From the NCBI RefSeq assembly GCF_028858725.1, contig NC_084761.1:20056501-20120500 (forward strand): 64,000 bases of DNA, in the 5' to 3' direction. The position numbers were made by a program, and so were the translations under genes. Shown in pieces: positions 1 to 10,000 of the stretch. Source of the stretch: Colius striatus (Eukaryota > Chordata > Aves > Coliiformes > Coliidae). Under the pieces are notes generated by a model. The model had not been told where the DNA came from. It made no database searches and worked only from the letters and a program-made list of their open reading frames with translations. Position 1 is the stretch's first letter. The number at the start of each line of letters is the position of its first letter.

Positions 1-6
1 TCCTAG

Positions 7-108
7 ACATCAGTTTTTACTCCGGCTTTTGGATCAGAAACCAAAATAAGAATCAACAGCCAGATGAGAACAAGACAAGTGATAGAACAATTGCTTCGGA
101 AGTTTAAG
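7..108 (+). CDS. RASSF6: RASSF6 coding exon, RA domain part 1
   Basis: The acceptor is tcctag at 1-6 and the donor is gtaacc at 109. The 34 codons are in phase 0 at both ends. The exon begins [20 protein letters not shown] and ends LLRKFK. It is the first part of the gene visible in this window. Confidence 0.9.
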
Positions 109-3107
109 GTAACCCTGTGTGTCGCAGAAGCCACTCTCTAGAAGAGTTAACTCCTGCATGTCACATGAGCTCTGTGTGAAAAGGGGGAAATAACTGGGAG
201 GGCACAGAGTAAACCATAGAGAACAACCACATAGGCTGTTTCTAAGGAATTGCTTGGTTTTACTTTACAAAAGTTTCACAGCTGTTTTGAGTCTAGAAAA
301 GTTGTCTTGGGTGTGTAATGTGCAGGGAAGGAAGAACTACAGAACTGCTTCTCTATGGATTCAGGCACAGGAGGTGACAAGACTGCTGCAATTGGAGCAT
401 TTCCTAGCACAGATAAAGGGTGATGTCAATGCCCATGGCCATGCTTCCCTCTAGTGACGGGCCTTAGGAAAGGTTTCTGCTCAAAACAATAGGGAATTCT
501 CTTTTAGCCCATTTGGAAGTGCCAGCTTATGCTGTTAGATCCAGGCACTGAGAGAGCTCCAGAAAGTCAGAGTTAAAACTAGAGCTCAAGATCAGCACCA
601 TGCCACCTGAAACAACTTTTTAGTTTCTTTGGTGTGGTTTGGTATGTGATTATACTCAGTCAGGAATAAATTTCCCATTGGGTGCTATATGTTGCTCCAA
701 AATCTTTATTCTGCATAGCTTCTTGGTGTACAGTTTTTTATAATTCTCCATTTAACTTGTTCATTGCAGAATTACTTCATATGGTTAGTAGGACTCAGTG
801 GTGCCATACTAAAAGAAGTGAGCTTGTGTGAATAATCACCTAAGGAATGGAGTTAGAGCAGACTGTTAAGATGCCGAGAATAAGTGGAAAAATAAGTGTT
901 CAAAAGGACCACTGTTCCCCAAATGGGGTTGTGTGGGCAAGTGGCTAGGAAGAGGTCATGGGGTTTCCCCTAGTGGTAATGCTCCTGGCAAACTGGCGGG
1001 TCACCTGGAAGGGAAATTGTACAGGGTAGTTAAGGGTGCTTCAAAGAAACAAAACTGTGAGGACCTGGCGTCCTCTGAGATGGTATGTTACTGATATGAG
1101 CAATATGGCAATGTAAGTTATCATGAGGTTGTGGGGTGCAGAGACAACACAGCAGCTCAGCTTTATCTTACCCAAATCCAGTATCTTTTAACTTTTCCAG
1201 AGTCAGGATCCCAGTCTCGGACTTGGATCTAAATATCTGGATTGAGAAGCACCAAGAACATCTGCTGCCAGTGACATGCTAGGGAAGTGTGTCAGTCAGT
1301 CTGAATGGACTTTCTGTGTTTGTGTTTAACAGATTGAAAACAGCCCCCACGAATTTGCCCTTTACATTATCCATGCATCTGGAGGTAAGCTGTTCTGCCC
1401 CAAGGTGCTTTCCTGCCCTCACATGGGTCCCACAGGGCCACGCTGCAGCCACAGGATACCTGTCTCCTGGCCCTGTGGTGGACCATGATAATTGGCAGCT
1501 GGGGGTGGTATCCTGGATGCAGATGCCTAGTTGAAATTATGCATTTTCTGCTGGAAAATGTTTACCTTCACAACAGTTAATTTCTTCAGGAAAAAAAAGG
1601 AAATTTGATCTTTAATAAAAGGAATACCTGAAAGAGTGGGGGACAGAACTGGTGGGCTTGTACCTAAAGTGCCCAAGCATCAAGGTGAAAATATGTTTGA
1701 TAATCATAAAGTAGATGTTGTTTTAGGGAGTCATGGTCAAGGTGATGGGCTGGGATGGGTCTCTTCAATGTTTACGTAGCTTCCTAAATGGCAGTTTCTT
1801 GATGCTGCACCTACCAAGATCTTCTGTAGTGCATAATGTAAGGTAGGTGCAGCATCCTTCTGCAAACAGATACTACAGACTTGTTAATATCCAATAATGG
1901 CACATCAGTCAATTATAGACTCTTTGTTTAAAAAATGCCAGTACTGGTTACAAGAGGTACCTGGAGGCACTGGGGTGTGCTCTGTGCCTCACGCCATTAC
2001 TTATAAATCCCAGAGAAGAAGCAGCTGCGGAGTGGGGACGTTCCCTTACTGCACAGACTGTTGCAGGGACCCTCGGAGAAGATTGCCAAGTTTTTTCTCA
2101 TGGACAGGGATGTGGAAGAGATCAGCAGTGATGTACGTATATCACCAGGTCGCATAGGTCACAGGATTTTTCCCAATTAGCAGAGCTGCTAATGTGTATT
2201 TCTTGTCCTCTTCTTGATAGGTTGCTCAGTATATTCAGTTTCACCTTCCCTTCTTGGAATCAATTCTGCACAGAATAAATGAAGAGGAGGAACGGGAGAT
2301 TCAACAGACCATTGCAAGGTAAAGAGAAGTAAAATGAGTGAGGTCACCTTGAGTCCAGGAGAACATTTACAGTTATGGGTTGGCTCAAGAGGTGAATGCT
2401 GCTATGGAGTGGAGAGCAGTTAAAACACTGTGCTGTGCTACTGCAGGGACACTTGGTGGGATTTATTATCCTTTCTCTATCCTGCACGCTCAGATGAGCT
2501 TCTGCTGTTGAAGATCCCATAATAAATACTGACTACATACACACGAGGAGATCCTTCCAGAAAATTCGGACCCTTAGGGTCATGTTTACTTTGCTGCTTC
2601 TGAGCCTTAGATTGGTTCCTCAGTTTCTGCTTGCTGCTCCCTATTTCCTTGGCAAGTACAAATGCGGGACATAGTGGGCAGCACAGCACTTACGTGGGCT
2701 GAGTGACAAAACCTTGATGTCCTTTTAAATCTTCACTTGAGATAAGTGGCAGGAGTTCTTCTGATGATGGCACCAAATGCACAACAGATTCAAGTTAGAA
2801 ACTCACTGGTAGCTCTGGACATAGAGAAGTCCTGAGGTCAAGAGCAATAACTGTCTGATAGCACTCTGAATCAAAGTGACCAGGAAATATAAAGCAAATT
2901 ATAAATACAAGTTGCAATTTTCTATCAGAAGAGCTTTCGTTACATGTTTTAGCCATTCCACTAGCATGTTAGAATTTGGATTGAATTTTTGCCACATTCT
3001 GTGTTACTTCAGTGTGTTCTCTCCATCTCAGGTACCTGAAAGAGAAGAGTATGATATGCCAGCACCTTCGTAGTCGAACTGCTAAAAAAACAGAGACTAC
3101 GGTTTGA
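7..3107 (+). CDS. RASSF6: RASSF6, Ras association domain family member 6 (3' part, five last coding exons)
   Basis: The coding exons are 7-108, 1333-1384, 2014-2132, 2221-2318 and 3032-3107. Joined, they give 447 nt, or 148 codons plus a TGA stop, open throughout, and every intron is GT-AG. The first three exons encode the end of the RA domain; recognisable pieces are [26 protein letters not shown] and [15 protein letters not shown]. The last two encode a charged helical SARAH segment starting [14 protein letters not shown]. From family knowledge, RASSF6 is a cytoplasmic adaptor that binds Ras-type GTPases through RA and Hippo-pathway MST kinases through SARAH. The 5' exons lie outside the window. 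Other RASSF members are similar, but the position beside the albumin cluster and the opposite strand match mammalian RASSF6. The gene runs tail-to-tail towards AFP. Confidence 0.93.
1333..1384 (+). CDS. RASSF6: RASSF6 coding exon, RA domain part 2
   Basis: This 52-nt exon encodes [17 protein letters not shown] and ends one base into a Glu codon. The acceptor is taacag and the donor is gtaagc. The RASSF-typical EFALY motif is present. Confidence 0.93.
1801..1856. repeat. Perfect 15-bp inverted repeat in a RASSF6 intron
   Basis: The left arm gatgctgcacctacc (1801-1815) is the exact reverse complement of ggtaggtgcagcatc (1842-1856). They are separated by a 26-base spacer, so the RNA could form a 15-bp hairpin. 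Pairing does not extend inward or outward. No function is known. Confidence 0.7.
2014..2132 (+). CDS. RASSF6: RASSF6 coding exon, end of RA domain
   Basis: This 119-nt exon completes the split Glu codon, then encodes [19 protein letters not shown] followed by [20 protein letters not shown]. The acceptor is cccag and the donor is gtacgt. Confidence 0.92.
2221..2318 (+). CDS. RASSF6: RASSF6 coding exon, SARAH domain part 1
   Basis: This 98-nt exon encodes [20 protein letters not shown] followed by [12 protein letters not shown], a charged amphipathic helix typical of SARAH dimerisation segments. The acceptor is gatag and the donor is gtaaag, splitting an Arg codon. Confidence 0.93.
3032..3107 (+). 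CDS. RASSF6: RASSF6 terminal coding exon, end of SARAH domain and stop
   Basis: After the acceptor tctcag, the exon completes the split Arg codon and encodes [20 protein letters not shown] then ETTV and TGA (3105-3107). The Lys/Thr-rich tail after the helix is poorly conserved in the family. Confidence 0.88.
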
Positions 3108-4135
3108 TGTGAAGGGCCTCTTGTGAGTACCCCACAGTTTGCCTTGGCCATGGGAATCTGTTTGGTTGCATGGACCTGTCATGGTTGAAGAACACCAAAA
3201 GAGGGAATGCTCAAAGCACTGAAGCTTATCTTCATAATTATGTGACCAGAACTGAACCTGCTCCTCTGCAGCTCTGGAATACAATTTGGGAACCACTTAA
3301 GATGATGCACCAGATCCCCAAAAGACAGATGCTGAATCCAGCTTGAAACTTGAGTTGAGGGAAAAAAAATCCTGTGAAAAGCACAAGGATTTAACACCTA
3401 CTCATTTACAGCACGTTGCCAGAAATCTATCATGTAAGAAGAATATTGTAATAGCCTACGTGTTAATCATACAGAAAATATGAAAACGTCGTGTAAGGTT
3501 TTCCTTCTATTAGAGAAACGTTGTATTATATTAGAGGGAAGCTTTTCAGTATAGATAGTTGGCAAAGGTATTTATATATCTAAGATTGCAGTTAGGCTTT
3601 TCACTTACCTTGGGGAAAAGAATTCAAACCAACAAACCTGTGGGAGAGAGACCTGCAATCCCATTGGCTTCAGATGCCCAATGTACTTCAGCTTTGAGCT
3701 ACAGTGAGAAAAATATCAATGGATCCCTCCACACTTAATAGCTACTCAGCTATTAAACATGAGAGGGAATTTACCTCTGAAATATCTCTTGAACTGCTAT
3801 GTGAGAACTCTCACTAATCACTGTTGCATCTGCTTGATTGGGTCTTGGAAGGCACCTCGGCACTTGCTGCTGTTGAGAGCAGCGATTCTGTGTTTGTACC
3901 TGCGGTTGGTATTTGCAGGTGGGAAGGAGCAGCATTCAGAGTGGGGCTGAGGGTTACAGCCCAGGAGCAGGGGAATGGTTGCTGGCAGCCTCCCTCTGGG
4001 GGTAGGGCTGGTCCAGCCTGGCCCCAGCACAGCCAACAGGCACCAGCGGTCAGCTCCTAGCTGCTTCAGTCCTGACAAATAGTAATGCTTAAACTATGGA
4101 GGTGTAAATAAAACACATGTGCACAACTAGTTGCC
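3108..4135 (+). other. RASSF6: RASSF6 3' untranslated region (inferred)
   Basis: No coding sequence follows the stop. The first canonical AATAAA on this strand is at 4107-4112, with a GT/T-rich stretch beyond 4130, so cleavage near 4130 is likely. A second AATAAA at 4268-4273 would give a slightly longer transcript. The 3' end is inferred. Confidence 0.55.
4107..4112 (+). terminator. RASSF6: Polyadenylation signal AATAAA, probably RASSF6
   Basis: This is the first AATAAA after the RASSF6 stop. It is followed within about 35 bases by GT-rich sequence (ctggtgttaa, ggtttctgtgtttt) of the kind found downstream of cleavage sites. Confidence 0.5.
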
Positions 4136-6930
4136 CTCTGGTGTTAATCTCTCTTCTACATGGTTTCTGTGTTTTGCCTCAGCTGCCTTTGGCTTATGCG
4201 GGTACAAAGAGAAATGCTGTGAGAGGGAGGAGAAATGTGCAAAAAACTTTGCCTACAAATCATATGGAATAAATCAAATATGAAAGACACTGATAACTGA
4301 AGCTAAGGCAGCTGGGGCCAGGGCTTTATTTTAATGACAGACTCTTAGAATTCTGCTCAGGAAAAAATCGTGGGCAAGGGAGCACAAGGGAGAAAGGAAG
4401 ATATTTCAGCAATTAAGATGTGTGGTACTCAATAATAGTCAGCTTAGAGGTGCAAATACAGGTGTCTTGAAGGCACAGAAGCATGCACACAAGCAGTGCT
4501 GAAATTTAACCAAGGTACCGATTTCAATATGTGCGAGCCAAGTTTTTTGGGGTAGGAAACTCATCCTAAAACATTAGAGGTACTTGCAAGGAAAGGTCCC
4601 ACTCGGTGCAGTCTGAAGTAGACCACATTCAAGTTCCTGGAGTTGCAAAACTCCAACTGAAACGACTGAAAACCCAAACCACCTCCCAAATTCCAGAAGA
4701 CTAATCTTCATGAGAACACAGAATCCCAAGAAAACCCAGTCCCGAGAGAGGCCCACGACAGCAATACAGTCATTGTTTCGGTACTGAAAACATCCCTTGT
4801 CCTGGGGCGAAGCTGCTGCGTATCTGTGTGTGTCTCAGCTCACCATGTGTTTCTCAGCCTTGCTCAGCCTTTTGACCCCGGTGTGTTGCTCCCCCCTCAA
4901 GGCTGCTTTCTGTCCCAGGATCACTCTTCTTTGGTGCATGAAGATTTCTAGGTTCCCGTGGCATTTCTTACTGAACCAGGCCATCCTGAGCTATTTTATC
5001 TTTCTTTTCCATATTTCCTGGCTGTTACTGCTATTGTCTGCAGCCAGATGCTTTCCAGAAGTGGGCTGCCCAAGATTTGTCCGCGTGATCCAGCAAAGCC
5101 CTTACCAGAAGTGAGCAACATGAAACCATACCAGGTGTTTTACACAGCTCATCCTTTTGTTTCATCTATGGTGCTGCTTATAGCTCTGCTGGGCCAGCAC
5201 TAAGGGAGACTGGCCTGAGCAGTGGCCCCTTGGTACCTCTTGTTCAGCTTGTGACATGTCCTAACAATGTTGTTATCCTCCCAGCAAACTAATGAGTATT
5301 TTTCCTGGACTGAAATGGTGTGGCTGCTTAATCACACCTACAGCATACAGTAACTTTGCCCTCACAGAACATAGCTGCCTTTTTCTAGGCTGTTTCTTTA
5401 ATTTGCCAAGATGATTTTGGCATTTAGAATGTTGCTAAGGGATTTCCAGCAGCGTGTCTCCATTTTGCTGTCAGGCACAAATCTAATGAATGGGTTTTCC
5501 TCTCATTATTTACATCTTGAATGAAGCTATTGCCTAATGGTGTCAGACCAATGGGACTCAGTTCGGACGACCTCTTCCATCTGACTCTGGAACCTTCTCT
5601 CTACAGGTAATGCTTTAAGCTGGGTTTGCATCTTAGGAGCCATTTGTTTGGGTGATGTTTCTTTATCTTGCAGATATTTTAAAATACTCCCAGGATAACA
5701 ACTGCTAGCTTTATCCACCGAAAGAATCTGATGCCTGAGTATCTCTTCCTTCAAGCCAAAGGTTTTCAGAAAAAAACATTTCTTTATTTTAGTACAATTT
5801 TTAACATACGATTTTTAACATGCCTTCTAATTTCTTGCAATGTAAAAAGGAAGTGCAAACCCTAAAGCTGTTTGTGTGTCACACCAGCAGGAGTGCAGCT
5901 TTGGCAGCCTTCCCCTGCTGTCTCAGCATTCCTCTGCCAATCAGGCTTTTCAGCAGTACATGCTCTGTCCTCTCCGTGACATTGTGCTGCTTTTTGCTTC
6001 CTTCTCAGCAATTTGAGATGCCCAGGGTAATATAACAGAATCACAGAATGGTAGGCACTGGAAGGAACCTCTAAAGACCATCCAGTCCAAACCCCCTGCT
6101 AAAGCAGACCCACCTAGATCAGGTCACAGAGGAACACGTCCACGTGGGTTTTGAAAACCTCTGGAGAAGGAGACTCCACAATCTCCCTGGGCAGCCTGTG
6201 CCAGGGCTCCCTCACCCTCACAGTAAATAAGTTTTTCCTTATGTTTAAGTAGAACTTTTTGTATTCTTCTGTGCTCCCCTAGAGCAGCCCAGATTAGTGA
6301 GTGCATTTGTTGTATTCCAAGGACATACATAGATATAAAAATGCAAAAATAATTGTTTGGTCATTGAAAGATCATTTTTAAGTGGTTACAAGCAGGATTT
6401 TTTAATTAGATCTCATTTGCATTTATGCTTCTTAAGCTTAAGATCTAAAACACCTTTTTGGATTTTGGTGTCTGTGACTATTTGGTGTAAGGAAAATAAT
6501 ATTGCATAAGATAAGCTGGTCGCAACATTCGAACCCTGAGTTGCAATCCATTTGCTCTCCCAGGACTCAAACTGACTTTAAGTGACTTGTTTTGTTTTAC
6601 AGTGTGTACATCCTTGATCATTTTGTATCAAAGTGATAGGAGCCAGATAGGAAGTTTGCATACAGGTTTCTTCCCCATCTGAATAGGATTGGGTTTTCAG
6701 GAAAGCCAAGCTCTGTGAGCTTGGTTTACACCTCCACAGCAGAGTCTGTGGGGGAATTTGAAGTGTTACCAAGGCTCTCTTTCACAATGCACACAGTGGC
6801 AGAGCAGGCAGGGGCAGAACTGTAGCTGGAGCAAACTGTCATTGCTTCATTCAGTTTGTGAGTCAAGAGCCACAACATAGTTTTCTTCACTATGACAAAT
6901 CATGTTTCTGTTTCTAGTCCATGGGCATTT
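4136..6930. other. Intergenic region between convergent RASSF6 and AFP
   Basis: No exon with supporting splice sites was found here. The stretch holds a CR1 fragment (6036-6283) and otherwise unremarkable sequence. The two stop codons, 3107 (plus strand) and 7010 (minus strand), are 3.9 kb apart. Part of this DNA may be AFP 3'UTR or a noncoding last exon. Confidence 0.6.
6036..6283 (-). mobile_element. CR1 LINE 3' fragment
   Basis: The stretch begins with the CR1 terminal motif cagaatcacagaatgg and continues with the conserved CR1 3' region (gagactccacaatctccc, gggcagcctgtgccagggct). The element's 3' end lies at the lower coordinate, so it is in minus orientation. It is diverged and 5'-truncated. 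Confidence 0.9.
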
Positions 6931-7009
6931 AGAAAAGATACGCTCACTGATATGTTTGTGTGACTTCCCATCATTGAGCTGGCATCTCCCAATATGCTGT
7001 GCAAGCTCC

Positions 7010-7054
7010 TTATGCTGACAACAGCTTTTCACTTCTTTTTATAAGTTCTGGACC
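7010..7054 (-). CDS. AFP: AFP exon 14, C-terminus and stop
   Basis: After the acceptor ttttttgcag, the exon encodes [14 protein letters not shown] and TAA (7012-7010). Preceded by the exon 13 end FGKE, this matches the usual family tail (EG-x-x-LI-x-K/R...). A possible donor GTGAGC follows at 6947, which would leave a noncoding last exon as in mammals, but I could not place that exon. A variant ATTAAA lies at 6406-6401. Confidence 0.85.
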   Translation of the reverse strand, partial: GPELIKRSEKLLSA

Positions 7055-10000
7055 CTGCAAAAAAGCAAAACATCTGTGAGCAATAGAGTCGTAAAGGTGC
7101 TGGACTCATGAAGAAGTTCAGTGAATGCAGCAGTGGTAGGTCATGTTTTAGACTCTTTGCAGGCAGTGTACAGCCACTGCTGATGCAGAGCATGTATACA
7201 TCCATCACTGCATTTATGCACGTTTTGCTTTCACTGCTCATATCAGATTCCCTTACAAGACTTGGTATTTATTGGAAAAATACTGAAATCAGTTCTCTTA
7301 GGAAGAGTTGGTAGAATAGTTCTTTGCAGGTGCACTGTTTGGGTGTATTTGGAGGTGGAAATTTCTGGCTAAATTTCTTCTGCATTTTATCATTTAAAGC
7401 AAAGACTTGGGAAAAGAGACAAAGGCTCAGGGATTGTAGATGGTTTGTTAAAGTTCAGTTAAGGAATATAACAAAGAGAGGGAGAAAAGAAGCAGACAAA
7501 AGCAGATGTACTGAAGGGTAAAGATAAGGTAAAGATAAAGTATCTCTGTATTATGAAGTTCTGGGAGCTAAAATAACATAGGAAAGACACGAGGAAAACA
7601 GAGGTAGGGAGAATAAACAGGCAAAATGCTTTGGCCTAAAATCTGAATAGATCATTTCTTTTCCTGTAGCAGAAGAACTTTTCAAGAGAAGTTCAGTGAA
7701 GAACTGTTAGCCAGGGAAAGACCTTGGCCTTTATCCTTCAACAGCATGACTCTTAGTGACTCCCCAGAAGTAACAGATGTAGCTGAGCTCTGTATCTATA
7801 ACTTGCTGCACATAAACAGAAGAGTAATTAGGAAAGTTCTCTAGTGATCACTCAACTGGCACATGCACATACTTGTGCAGGCAATTAAGTTTGTCTTTGG
7901 AAATGGCACTGCAGGAATTTTGTCTAGCCAGGCCTTGGCTTTGCTGCTTAATGGAGAAATTTACACTCTTGCTTATACTTTGTGGTTTTGTTTTGATTCC
8001 AAATGGGTCAAAAGAGAAACAATACCTCTTTCCCAAAACATGCCTCAGGGTTTTCTTCCTTGCAGCACTGTTCCCTCATGGCAGCGAAGGCCGCTGTGAC
8101 AGAGCTCAGCTGTCCCTGGGTGATCTGAGGCTTGTATTTGATGAGGTTGATGAGCATTCTGCAAGAGAAGCCAAGCAAGCCCTGTAAGGTCAAGACTTGA
8201 GCTAACGCCTTATGAAGCCCCTTGCTGATGCTGGTGCTGCCAAATCGCTGCTGTGTTACTGCCCATATCCTTCCTTCAGCTTTTTCATTTTTATTCACTA
8301 CCCAGACAGGTATTTGCAGCGGGGAGCAAAGCTGTGCCCTGTTCCTCTCAGTGCTTGTTTTTGGAGTTGCTCCACCACGAGTATCCACTAACGGCCGGTG
8401 CAGAGGGTTTATGTGCTGTGCACCTCTCCTGAGGCTGTGGGGCCGGCTGGGCTCTCCCCAGCATAGGGATGGCCACAGAGGGTTTTATCCTTGCAGTGAC
8501 TGCGGAGCAGGAGGCCAGCATGCCGATGGTCTCTTGCCTCCAGAGCCTTTCAGAGACTGAAGGAGTGCATGAGGTGAGGAGAAATGTACAGGCTTTCCTT
8601 TGTGGGAAATGTGCCCTAATGAAACCATGTCACGCCTCAGGCAGCAGCCTCCTTGTTCTCCAGTGATTTCCCTTGCAGTACCTTGTGCAGAGAAGATGGT
8701 GAGAGGGCATTTGTCAGCCCTCACTTTGGACACTTATTGTGAACAAGGCAGCCAGACAGTGTGGGCAAGGGAAAGAAGCTAAGGGGATTGAACTAGATGA
8801 TCTCTAAAGGTCCCTTCCAACCCCTACCATTCTATGAACATAGGTAACAGACTCAACCAGGCATGTCTTACTCCTGCTTTTTGTGCTGTAACTTTTCTTC
8901 TACAGTTGTACACAAGTCTTCGCGGAAAGTGAACAGACCAGGAGTCAATGATAAGGGCACATAATTCTCATCAATCTCCAGTTTCCCTATGCATGGCCTC
9001 CTGGAAGCATAGGAGCTACTGCAGCAGCGGCAGACCCCTGGGTTTATTGGATCAGTCAGGTGTCTTCTACATATTTCTCCAAGCACAAGATCCAGCTTTA
9101 TCAAGAGAAGAGAAAGAAATGATTTTGAATTATATTTTTTTTTCCTTTTTCAGAGATCCCTGAAATGCATGTTGCTCTTAGCAAAGTTATAGAAAGTAAC
9201 TGAGAATCTAAACCTTGTATGTAAGATAGAGAACAGTTTATAGTTCCACTCGATGCTGCCTTTTGTCAGTGCAAAACCTGCTCAGGTTTTTCAGAAGAGA
9301 TATGTATAGGCAGGTTGAGGGGCTGTCCCTTGCACACAGAACTGATGTGAGTCCTTCATAAAAGCATTCTTGCACCCTGCATTGTCATCAGGGTTTCTGT
9401 GGGTGTATTTAGCTGTTCTGGTAAAGGTGATGCTGAACAAATGGTTGGCTGTAGCTGAAGCCTTTAAAGTAGAATTCTAATCTGGAGAATTCTTGGGGAA
9501 GAGCTATACAAAACTGATCCTTTTCATATAGCCCTACAGCTTCTGGCATCTGGAAAGGATGAACTCAGACAAGCAATCATGGGCTTGAGAGAGAATGGGG
9601 CTGGATGCCTGCACTGGACATCTGTGAGCTTCTGAGCACCAGACCAGCAGTTTCCTGGTCTTCCTGTGGTTTTATTCAAGCATCAGCATCAGTGATGCTG
9701 AGCCACACTTCCTGCCAGCATGGAAGTACAGCTGCAGGACAGCTCAATAGATCTGCGGGTCTTTTTCTTACAGATTTGCCTTCACTCCAAGCTCTTGGAC
9801 CCTGGCAGTGGTGGCAGAATTTGTGGCAGAGTTTTAAGAAAAAGTAGAACCAAGACAAGGAAGAAAACCACTCACATTTTCCTCAGCACATGGCAGTAGT
9901 TTGTCCTGGCTCAACTGGCAGCATTTGGAGCCAATCATAGTCATTTGCTTGGTGAATTTTATCAGCTCTGCGGATGTCAGCTGAGGCATCTTCTTGGTGA

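Noticed and set aside
7741-7840. Candidate AFP last exon near an acceptor-like gtgcag in 7.7-7.9 kb
   Set aside because: Its translation does not resemble the family tail, whereas 7054-7010 gives [14 protein letters not shown] and a stop in the correct phase.
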